The translations under genes were made by a program, and so were the position numbers. A stretch of 64,000 bases of DNA, from the IMG/VR virus record IMGVR_UViG_3300028392_002058, positions 32,649 to 96,648 of that record. One strand, 5' to 3'. The notes under the pieces were generated by a model. It worked only from the letters and a program-made list of their open reading frames with translations, was not told the DNA's origin and searched no databases. This document shows positions 58,142-64,000 of the stretch, one piece after another; within the stretch, counting starts at the first letter, position 1; each line of letters starts with the position of its first letter. This DNA is from a virus.

Positions 58142-58837
58142 TTACTCTTTCCTATCTCCAAACAATTGCAATAGATTAATAAAGATGTTGATAAAGTCCA
58201 TGTACAATGTCAGCGCACCTTTTACTTCTTCGTTGCCTTCATGAATCACACTGACAGCTTCTCGAATATTTTGTGTGTCGTATGCAGTCAATCCTAAGAA
58301 GATAATGATTGCCAGGGCACTGATCACCATCTGCATTACTGTACTACCGATAAAGATATTGACTACACTGGCAATCAAGATTGCAATTAATCCAATGAAC
58401 ATAAACTGGCCCATACTCTCAAGACTTCGCTTGGTAAAGTATCCATACAGACTCATTGAACCAAATAATACTGCGGCTCCCATGAATGCTCCAACAATAG
58501 ATCCCAGTGAATATACTGCAAAAATAAATCCAAAACTCAGTCCCATCAGTGCGGCAAATCCATGTAGCATTAACAATGCGCCACCTTTGGACACCTTGTC
58601 AATAAACATACCAACTGCAAAAATTGCCGCAACAGGTGCCAGCATTACAATCCACTTCATTACACCTGTAAACAAAACTGCCATCAGTGCTGGACTAGAA
58701 CTGATTAAGAAACTGACCAACATGGAATTGACTACTGCCAGAGCCATGTAGTTGTAGACTCGGATCATTGAGTCATTGATTTCCTCGGCACTACGATAAT
58801 AAATCGTTTCACTTGCAAATACATCATTATTGAACAT
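58142..58837 (-). CDS. Bax-inhibitor-1 (YccA/TMBIM) membrane protein
   Basis: 231 aa from the ATG with AGGAG. Seven hydrophobic segments; NNDVFASETIYYRSAEEIND at the N-terminus, then the BI-1 core AYDTQNIREAV near the C-terminus with the paired aspartates. Family members act on Ca2+ leakage or FtsH regulation in bacteria. In phage it might affect host membrane or protease control; inference. Confidence 0.9.
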   Translation of the reverse strand: MFNNDVFASETIYYRSAEEINDSMIRVYNYMALAVVNSMLVSFLISSSPALMAVLFTGVMKWIVMLAPVAAIFAVGMFIDKVSKGGALLMLHGFAALMGLSFGFIFAVYSLGSIVGAFMGAAVLFGSMSLYGYFTKRSLESMGQFMFIGLIAILIASVVNIFIGSTVMQMVISALAIIIFLGLTAYDTQNIREAVSVIHEGNEEVKGALTLYMDFINIFINLLQLFGDRKE

Positions 58838-59603
58838 TTGTTTTTCTCCTTGCTCTAAACACAACTCTCCAAAATGGATCTGATTGTGATGTTGTTGATG
58901 GTGAATATGTGGTATGTAAGCATCTGCCATCATACACTAATATCCTACCTGGGATCGGACTTACTAGTCGCCCCTTATCAGCCCAGCCAATATTAAAACC
59001 TCGCTGTTGTTGTGCGCCAACATTAAATTGTTGGTGGTCTCCTGTTGAACCGTCGGGATCCTCTGGGAAGAAAATAAATTCGCCACCAAATCTTGGATAC
59101 CATTCTAGGTTAAGACAATAAATTATTGTTACACTTGTATCATCTTCTAGATTTGGTGTGTCCCTATGCGGCCCCCAAGTTCCAGCATTGATTTGTCCTA
59201 CAGTACCATTAACATAAACACGCCAGCCTTCGCCGTCGACTCCATATTTACTAGAGTATTCCCGGTCATACATTTCTTCAGGGTTTCCAGTAATCTCATA
59301 TTGGTTATCTAATCCAGCATTAATAGTTTCCCATAAAGTTGAAATTATTGGATGCCGATCTTTTAAAGTATTTTCATCAGTTGCAATACAGCATCGATGA
59401 AAACCTGCTCTAGGCCACACTGGCCAAGCCCGTGCCCAATATCCATCTTTGGGTTTAAAACGATCTAAGCGTCCAGGTGTCTCTTTTTGAGCTAACCAAA
59501 AAACATGCCAAGTCTGTTCACGCAGATATTCCCATAGTTCTTTTTGGAAATCCTTGGGTACTAATCCATCGTGTACTTGGATATCAAAAAGATTGTTTTC
59601 CAT
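58827..59603 (-). CDS. Prolyl-4-hydroxylase-like 2OG oxygenase
   Basis: 258 aa from the ATG after the upstream TAA (TAATATG). H146-R-D148 (GPHRDTP), distal H230 (CLHTTYSP) and R246 (FWRVVFRAR). GGEFIFFPED matches the P4H beta-helix. An ATG nine bases earlier is also possible. Substrate unknown. Confidence 0.85.
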   Translation of the reverse strand: MENNLFDIQVHDGLVPKDFQKELWEYLREQTWHVFWLAQKETPGRLDRFKPKDGYWARAWPVWPRAGFHRCCIATDENTLKDRHPIISTLWETINAGLDNQYEITGNPEEMYDREYSSKYGVDGEGWRVYVNGTVGQINAGTWGPHRDTPNLEDDTSVTIIYCLNLEWYPRFGGEFIFFPEDPDGSTGDHQQFNVGAQQQRGFNIGWADKGRLVSPIPGRILVYDGRCLHTTYSPSTTSQSDPFWRVVFRARRKTNVQ

Positions 59604-59604
59604 A

Positions 59605-59919
59605 TTAGACATCTCTGTCCATCTCACCAGCTTCCTTGACCAGTGCCAGCACTTCGTCTAAGGTGTTGCACAAGATCTTAGCGTTGACATAATCGCCTTT
59701 CTTGTTGCGACCACCTGCTTCTACCATGAAGCCGTTGTCATACATATTAACGGTAAATGATTCATTTACCTTTGTCAACTTGTCACCAAGTCGATTTACT
59801 GATTTAGCTGTTGCCATATTTTTCTCCTGTTTAATCAATTCATCAAATTCTAACATTAACGCATCTAGGTCGTTGATTAAGTCCTGATCGGTAACTTCTG
59901 TTTTTTTCTTCCTGGCCAT
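59605..59919 (-). CDS. Phage protein with possible internal start
   Basis: 104 aa; at residue 35 an in-frame ATG (MATAKSVNRLGD) has its own CAGGAG ribosome site. A 70-aa shorter product may therefore also be made. No domain is recognised. Confidence 0.65.
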   Translation of the reverse strand: MARKKKTEVTDQDLINDLDALMLEFDELIKQEKNMATAKSVNRLGDKLTKVNESFTVNMYDNGFMVEAGGRNKKGDYVNAKILCNTLDEVLALVKEAGEMDRDV

Positions 59920-60158
59920 TAATAGGCTTCCTGTTGTATCATCATATGCTTGCCTATTTCAAACAGACCTATGCCTGTTGGCAAGTCTATTACCTTGGCA
60001 TGTATTTGACATTCACCATCATCACATATACTTACTGCTACAAATTCTACGATGTTGCCATCTTCAATTTGAGTACGCATCTCATCTAGCACTTCTAGTA
60101 AGTCATTCTTAATCTTTTGTTTTTCTTTTTCTTTTGGATCAATGCTTACTACTTTCAT
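59919..60158 (-). CDS. Hypothetical phage protein
   Basis: 79 aa: basic coil start (SIDPKEKEKQKIKNDLLEVL) then FVAVSICDDGECQIHAKVID. The upstream and downstream stops touch it. No known family. Confidence 0.6.
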   Translation of the reverse strand: MKVVSIDPKEKEKQKIKNDLLEVLDEMRTQIEDGNIVEFVAVSICDDGECQIHAKVIDLPTGIGLFEIGKHMMIQQEAY

Positions 60159-60167
60159 CTTGTTCTC

Positions 60168-60371
60168 CTAATTGCTCAATTGCATAACCATGTATTCTTC
60201 TGCTGTGACATGGGCCACAGGTTTAAGCCAACCGTGGTTAATACACTCTACAATAAGATCCTTGTAATTTTCTGGGCATCGTTGACTAATCTCAATGCCT
60301 GCACGATTGGCAACTATAAATCCATCATTGATGACAAAGTGTGGATCTTTGGGTTTGATAGCTCTAATCAT
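60168..60371 (-). CDS. Hypothetical phage protein
   Basis: 67 aa. Starts MIRAIKPKDPHFVINDGFIV; middle ENYKDLIVECINHGWLKPV. No family. Overlaps the small frame at 60364. Confidence 0.6.
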   Translation of the reverse strand: MIRAIKPKDPHFVINDGFIVANRAGIEISQRCPENYKDLIVECINHGWLKPVAHVTAEEYMVMQLSN

Positions 60372-60498
60372 CTTCTAGTTCTGCTTTTGATGGTGGTAAT
60401 CCATATCCTGGAAACTTGCATTCAAATTCAAATTTTCTCGCCAACTTCGAATCCGCGGAATCGTAGGAATCGAGGAAAGCGGAGGGAGAAAGTGCCAT
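60364..60498 (-). CDS. Doubtful small frame overlapping the ligase end
   Basis: Frame runs from an ATG inside the ligase C-terminus to a stop within the next gene's start (last residues FECKFPGYGLPPSKAELEDD). Only the final 21 codons lie outside the ligase gene. No ribosome site seen. A longer version with a membrane span would lie inside the ligase frame. Confidence 0.3.
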   Translation of the reverse strand: MALSPSAFLDSYDSADSKLARKFEFECKFPGYGLPPSKAELEDD

Positions 60499-61747
60499 CT
60501 TGGTTCTGTGTGATAGCATCTGCTCGCACTTCGATATATTGTCCAAGAATGTTATTGCGTGAACCCCAAAAGCTATCACGATCAACATCAGTAAAGCCAG
60601 ACCCAACATTAGTCTTGATCGTTTTACCATCGTCGATTCCTTCACATACAACCGCTCCAAGCCGACCAATGTTTTTTCCTGTTCCTTCTTCAACATCTTT
60701 TACCTCCAAGCTTACTTCAATGAAGGGTTTGAGTTTGAGCCAAGACACACTTCGCTTGCACTCATAAGGAGCATTCGGATCCTTAATCATAATACCTTCA
60801 TAACCGCCAGCTATTGCATTCTTGTTTATCTCTTTAAAACGCTTCTGTCCTGCCGGAGTGTCAAGATCAACCGTTTCTTGGCCCAAGGCTCTTACACTTG
60901 TTAGAACAGCTTTATGGTGCTCAACAAATGTGGTTAGATGGTTACTACGAAATGTTTGTGTGGCGTTCCACTGGCCTGCTTTAAAGTGTACCAACGGAAC
61001 ACAATCAAACAAGTTTAAAATTGCATCACCAGCATCCACATCACTTTTGCGATGCACCTGCTTCATCAAGTCCTGAAAACTACTTGACATTATCTCGCCG
61101 TCGAACACCCAGGGCTCCAGCAAGCCAGTCGCTATTTGCTCGAATTGGTTTTTGATGTGACCAAAGTTCACCAATTCCTTGCCATTGCGGCTGTACTGGT
61201 TTACTCGACCATCCGGGTACACGATTGTCAAAACACGAACTCCATCCAACTTGACTTCGATTAGGCGTTGTCCGCATACTTTACTTTCATGGTTGGCACT
61301 ATCATGTGCAAGCTGACATTCAAACACTGGTATCATGTAGGCAGGTTTGATTTTCTTGACTACTTTGTTGACTGTGTTCTCGCCAAACCCGGCTCGTAGG
61401 TCCTTGGTAAGGATACGCATGTACCAATCGTTCCACTCAGTTTGTTTTGCAGTCTTGAGGCAAAGTTCAATTGCATCTCGGGCCGCGTCACCTGTTAACT
61501 GACGACTGGCAAGACTATCTGCCAGGGCTTTGAATGCCGCCCATGGTAAACCCTGTCCATCTGGGCCACCATGCCGAGGAACTTTCTTGACACCAAATGT
61601 GATCATTGGGTCCAGTGCAAGGCGCACACCGGCAAAGAATTCGTCATTCCCTGCTTTTGCCTCGGCTTCAATTATTGCTTCTTTATTCAAGCGGCTAGGA
61701 TGTGTTTCTAGTGCATGGATAATAAAAGTGTTAACTGTAGTCGACAT
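60428..61747 (-). CDS. ATP-dependent DNA ligase (T4 gp30-like)
   Basis: 439 aa from the ATG behind AAAGGA. Nucleotidyltransferase motif I VKLDGVR with K166, motif III WVFDGEIM-type, motif IV GIMIKDPN, motif V LKLKPF; OB-fold end. It seals nicks in phage DNA. The end overlaps a small frame. Typical of T4-type phages. Confidence 0.95.
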   Translation of the reverse strand: MSTTVNTFIIHALETHPSRLNKEAIIEAEAKAGNDEFFAGVRLALDPMITFGVKKVPRHGGPDGQGLPWAAFKALADSLASRQLTGDAARDAIELCLKTAKQTEWNDWYMRILTKDLRAGFGENTVNKVVKKIKPAYMIPVFECQLAHDSANHESKVCGQRLIEVKLDGVRVLTIVYPDGRVNQYSRNGKELVNFGHIKNQFEQIATGLLEPWVFDGEIMSSSFQDLMKQVHRKSDVDAGDAILNLFDCVPLVHFKAGQWNATQTFRSNHLTTFVEHHKAVLTSVRALGQETVDLDTPAGQKRFKEINKNAIAGGYEGIMIKDPNAPYECKRSVSWLKLKPFIEVSLEVKDVEEGTGKNIGRLGAVVCEGIDDGKTIKTNVGSGFTDVDRDSFWGSRNNILGQYIEVRADAITQNQDGTFSLRFPRFLRFRGFEVGEKI

Positions 61748-61806
61748 GTGCATCCTTTAAAAATATGTAGGGGGCATTGGCCCGCCCCCAAAGGGCCCAA
61801 AGTCTA

Positions 61807-62097
61807 TTAGGCGGCTTTGGAAACAGGGCCTGTCTTGATGAGGTCAGAAACCTTGCGCTTGGTACGCTTGGCCAATTCCTCAGCAACGGCAACTCCTGCG
61901 GTGCCGTGGATGTTCTTGCTGTGCAAGAATTCCAGTGCTTCAATTTTAGTTGCTGGCTTGGCCAACTCGTAAAGTTGAATGTCAGTATGACCGGTCTTGA
62001 CCAAGGTCTTGATTCGTGTCATGTCTGTTGCAAAGCGAGCTTTGACTTTGCCATCTTTGGTTGAATAACCGACTACTGTAAAAAGTTTTTCACTCAT
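61807..62097 (-). CDS. Conserved-looking phage protein
   Basis: 96 aa from the ATG behind AGGAG. MSEKLFTVVGYSTKDGKVKA then IQLYELAKPATKIEALEFLH and a basic end. DNA-binding-like charge. No function known. Confidence 0.65.
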   Translation of the reverse strand: MSEKLFTVVGYSTKDGKVKARFATDMTRIKTLVKTGHTDIQLYELAKPATKIEALEFLHSKNIHGTAGVAVAEELAKRTKRKVSDLIKTGPVSKAA

Positions 62098-62170
62098 AAT
62101 AACTCCTGTCTGTGAGTGTGTGAACAAGAAACGCTTGTCCAACGCATATGAACTTTGTGTCCATATTCTT

Positions 62171-62199
62171 ATTATGCACGAAATGGCTTTGGAAGTCAA
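62171..62199 (-). promoter_or_regulatory. Sigma70-type promoter
   Basis: Minus strand: TTGACT (62194-62199), 17-base spacer, CATAAT (62171-62176). An ATG lies six bases beyond (62164) and opens a 24-codon frame that overlaps the real gene's start out of frame. Confidence 0.8.
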
Positions 62200-62204
62200 C
62201 CATT

Positions 62205-62477
62205 TTATGCAAATTTAACCTGACCCAGCTTGGCCAAAAGTAACTGGCCCTGAAAGTCATCTGGCAGTACTGCTACTGTAGATCCATCACCAATGTATCG
62301 ATACCCCTTGTCACGCTTGGACCGCTCGACTTTGGTAACTTCATAAACCGAATGGTATACTTTGAATGCCAAGGTACCGCGGCTTCTGCCCCAAAAACTT
62401 ATGGCACCATCATCAGTCTTGGTCCAGCCCCAGATCTTATCTGAGGTGCCTTCTTTGAAATGGTACAGTGAAATCAT
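62205..62477 (-). CDS. WGR-like phage protein
   Basis: 90 aa. YHFKEGTSDKIWGWTKTDDG and SFWGRSRGTL are reminiscent of WGR domains. TAATG overlap with the upstream gene. Possible nucleic-acid binding; tentative. Confidence 0.55.
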   Translation of the reverse strand: MISLYHFKEGTSDKIWGWTKTDDGAISFWGRSRGTLAFKVYHSVYEVTKVERSKRDKGYRYIGDGSTVAVLPDDFQGQLLLAKLGQVKFA

Positions 62478-62638
62478 TATTGCACCGGTGTCAGTAATGT
62501 TTGATCATAAATTTCAAGCAGGTCTACATCGCTGATGCTGGCCAGGTCCTGTTCATTGACATGAAATTTTTGCATTAGTTCTTCTTCTTCAAATGCAAAA
62601 AGAATATATTCTGACATGAGTTCACGCAATGACAGCAT
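62477..62638 (-). CDS. 53-aa acidic protein
   Basis: ATG to TAA, MLSLRELMSEYILFAFEEEE followed by a helical end with DLASISDVDLLEIYD. Stop overlaps the next ATG as TAATG. No family recognised. Confidence 0.6.
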   Translation of the reverse strand: MLSLRELMSEYILFAFEEEELMQKFHVNEQDLASISDVDLLEIYDQTLLTPVQ

Positions 62639-62639
62639 T

Positions 62640-62912
62640 TTATTTTCCCAAGGTGGTTAGAGCTAAAATATGTGCAAGTGCAGTTGGCAAGTCTTCGTCT
62701 GGTGTGATGATATGCAACGAAGTAAAATTACGATCTTTGATGCGATCATAATGACGAACTTGCACAATACGACCGCCTGCGGCATTGACCACTTCAAAGC
62801 GAATGGCATTTTCATCCTGCACAAAATTAGGTGCATCGTCTACCACCATGTCAGGGCTGTCGTTTTCTTCAAACAGCCAGTTTCTAAATCTTTGTCTAAA
62901 TGAAATTCGCAT
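62640..62912 (-). CDS. Conserved T4-like phage protein
   Basis: 90 aa from MRISFRQRFRNWLFEEND; later FEVVNAAGGRIVQVRHYD and LHIITPDEDLPTALAHIL. This layout recurs in phage hypothetical proteins. Starts two bases before the end of the preceding gene. Function unknown. Confidence 0.7.
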   Translation of the reverse strand: MRISFRQRFRNWLFEENDSPDMVVDDAPNFVQDENAIRFEVVNAAGGRIVQVRHYDRIKDRNFTSLHIITPDEDLPTALAHILALTTLGK

Positions 62913-62913
62913 T

Positions 62914-63117
62914 TTAGTTGGCTTCCTGATCTTGTTTGAAGTTGTTTGAACTAACCCTCGACCACTCGCCATACTCCGTTTCGAAGCATATCCACCGCTC
63001 ATAATCAATCCTTACATCTACTGAATAATGTGTTAAATTAGATCCTACCAAACGAATCAACTGTTGATTCATTTTGGTCACGGCATACAATGCTGGGAAT
63101 TCCAGTTGATAAGACAT
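62914..63117 (-). CDS. Hypothetical phage protein
   Basis: 67 aa: MSYQLEFPALYAVTKMNQQL, then YERWICFETEYGEWSRVSS. Start overlaps the microprotein stop (TGATG). No family recognised. Confidence 0.6.
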   Translation of the reverse strand: MSYQLEFPALYAVTKMNQQLIRLVGSNLTHYSVDVRIDYERWICFETEYGEWSRVSSNNFKQDQEAN

Positions 63118-63233
63118 CAGTTGTTTTTAACCAAAAAGAAAATTCCAACTGCAACAAGTGCCGCCCAAAAAATTGTATCCATCCATAACCATATGCTGTT
63201 ATTGTACAACCAAATTTTAATTTTGTCAATCAT
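63117..63233 (-). CDS. 38-aa membrane microprotein
   Basis: ATG to TGA with one membrane span (WMDTIFWAALVAVGIFFLV) and a basic amphipathic start (MIDKIKIWLYNN). One-base overlaps with both neighbours (TAATG and TGATG). Confidence 0.65.
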   Translation of the reverse strand: MIDKIKIWLYNNSIWLWMDTIFWAALVAVGIFFLVKNN

Positions 63234-63559
63234 TATGCTGTTTCCAGTTCTTTAACATGTTTGCAAGCACCACGGAATGTGAATCCAGGGCAGGTGCAAG
63301 TGTTTGCCTCAGGATCTACTTCGTAAACTGCACCCTTACTGCCCTGCACCTTTATGGTGGTTGAGGTAACTTCAGCATTGAATGGGTTGGGCTTAATTTC
63401 TACAAACTTACGACCACGCTTGTCAAATCCTTTGATGGGATTCTTAAAGTAAAATGGAACTGTATCACCTGTCTTGATATAGGCAACCAAGTTGTTGCTG
63501 TCCAACAAGTAGATGTGAGCCGGAAATAGCCCGCCAGTGGTTTCTTTAAAGGCTTGCAT
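63233..63559 (-). CDS. SWIM zinc-finger protein
   Basis: 108 aa from the ATG overlapping the upstream stop (TAATG). The C-terminus has the SWIM pattern CTCPGFTFRGACKHV (CxC...CxH). SWIM fingers bind DNA or proteins; the N-terminal part (FYFKNPIKGFDKRGRKFVEI) is an unassigned beta domain. Confidence 0.75.
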   Translation of the reverse strand: MQAFKETTGGLFPAHIYLLDSNNLVAYIKTGDTVPFYFKNPIKGFDKRGRKFVEIKPNPFNAEVTSTTIKVQGSKGAVYEVDPEANTCTCPGFTFRGACKHVKELETA

Positions 63560-63933
63560 TATTTGGTCTGGATGTAAGGCTTGTCCCATGCACCAACTTG
63601 AAGGTGCATGTAGTAAGCGGTGTGAAAGTAATCAGTCTGTGCGTCTGACTCGTCGAACCAACGACGGCCGCCAGGTATGGTGCTGGGTGCAATTTTGATA
63701 ATGCGAATGATCTGTTCAAAGAAAGATTTGTGTTCGCCGTAATTGCCCAAATGGTAGTGATTGATCTGACCGTGATTTTGCAACACATCACTGAAGTCTG
63801 CAGGACCAGCTTTAATGGTAACATCAACTGACAAACTGCCAGAGCCTTTGCGAACACCAAATTTGAATTTTGGAAATTGTGCTTTAAGTTCATCGCGGAT
63901 TGCTTTAACTTCGTTTGCGCCAATGTATGCCAT
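63559..63933 (-). CDS. LPD29-like protein
   Basis: 124 aa. MAYIGANEVKAIRDELKAQF, then KFGVRKGSGSLSVDVTIKAG and FHTAYYMHLQVG. Fits LPD29-type phage/mobile-element domains of unknown function. First gene behind the promoter at the window end; AGGAG before ATG. Confidence 0.7.
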   Translation of the reverse strand: MAYIGANEVKAIRDELKAQFPKFKFGVRKGSGSLSVDVTIKAGPADFSDVLQNHGQINHYHLGNYGEHKSFFEQIIRIIKIAPSTIPGGRRWFDESDAQTDYFHTAYYMHLQVGAWDKPYIQTK

Positions 63934-63966
63934 TTAAAACTCCTGTTTGTTGCTGTCTATGTATGT

Positions 63967-63995
63967 ATTATACCGGATTCTGCCTGTTTGGTCAA
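63967..63995 (-). promoter_or_regulatory. Sigma70-type promoter
   Basis: Minus strand: TTGACC (63990-63995) in AACGGTTGACC, 17-base spacer, TATAAT (63967-63972). The leader to 63933 is about 30 bases and has a ribosome site. Confidence 0.9.
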
Positions 63996-64000
63996 CCGTT

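Noticed and set aside
60364-60696. Membrane-protein version of the frame overlapping the ligase 3' end
   Set aside because: The hydrophobic stretch lies entirely within codons of the ligase C-terminus in another frame; only the last 21 codons are outside the ligase, so only a short, doubtful frame is listed.
1-64000. tRNA genes, CRISPR arrays and insertion sequences
   Set aside because: I looked for T-loop GGTTCGAATCC-like blocks, regularly spaced repeats and transposase motifs on both strands and saw none that I could support. A tRNAscan and repeat search would settle it.

Overview
The window reads as part of a large tailed-phage genome with T4-superfamily affinities, probably infecting a proteobacterium. 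Evidence for this: a PhoH C-terminus, a T4 gp44-like clamp-loader ATPase, a stand-alone GroES, a DexA-like exonuclease, a gp30-like ATP-dependent DNA ligase, a dCMP deaminase, TATAAATA-type late promoter motifs, and dozens of small genes packed with ATGA/TAATG overlaps, nearly all on the minus strand. No capsid, terminase or tail gene lies in the window, so the phage assignment is an inference. I found no tRNA, rRNA, CRISPR or insertion sequence.

Layout. 1-9.4 kb: replication and nucleotide genes (phoH, clamp loader, HAD phosphatase, DexA-like exonuclease, dCMP deaminase) with GroES, an ErpA/IscA-type Fe-S carrier, a QueD-like enzyme and a stump of DNA polymerase III alpha. 9.4-16 kb: small conserved phage proteins behind strong sigma70-type promoters. 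15.7-21.8 kb: metabolic and oxidative genes (BKACE/DUF849, PP-loop ATPase, Rieske oxygenase, TauD-like dioxygenase, HNH nuclease). 21.8-26.1 kb: more small phage genes, including a tandem paralogue set. 26.2-32 kb: radical SAM, QueC-like ATPase, four 2-oxoglutarate (2OG) oxygenases and an HEXXH peptidase. 32.5-35 kb: a protein-quality-control block (ClpS, Hsp20, ribosomal protein S21, ClpX). 35-41 kb: membrane protein, lysis-type SleB hydrolase, AAA ATPase, alpha/beta hydrolase and a secreted nuclease. 41.1-56.6 kb: one almost gapless 15.5-kb minus-strand operon with eight consecutive paralogous radical SAM proteins, a ninth SPASM-type radical SAM, two 2OG oxygenases, a glycosyltransferase/methyltransferase-like protein and one unknown. 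56.6-64 kb: DUF3307, peroxiredoxin, Bax-inhibitor-1 membrane protein, another 2OG oxygenase, DNA ligase and small proteins.

How it fits together. The window carries ten candidate Fe(II)/2OG oxygenases, ten radical SAM enzymes and a Rieske oxygenase, together with a phage-encoded Fe-S carrier and a peroxiredoxin. That is an unusual investment in iron-dependent chemistry. The 41-56.6 kb operon is the best candidate for an undescribed system: it has many tandem radical SAM maturases, hydroxylases and a sugar-transferase-like enzyme but no visible precursor peptide, so the target may be a virion protein, a glycan or a host component encoded elsewhere.

Expression. Two promoter classes are readable. 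Thirteen strong sigma70 promoters (TTGAC[ACT], spacer 17 in all but one, near-consensus -10) sit mostly before minus-strand units; at six of them the ATG of the gene lies exactly six bases past the -10 hexamer, implying leaderless mRNAs. A second class, (T/A/C)ATAA(A/G)TA, resembles T4 late promoters and often lies only 4-6 bases from the ATG. Hsp20 has an 83-base leader with hairpins and a ROSE-like UYGCU/AGGAG pairing, a candidate RNA thermometer.
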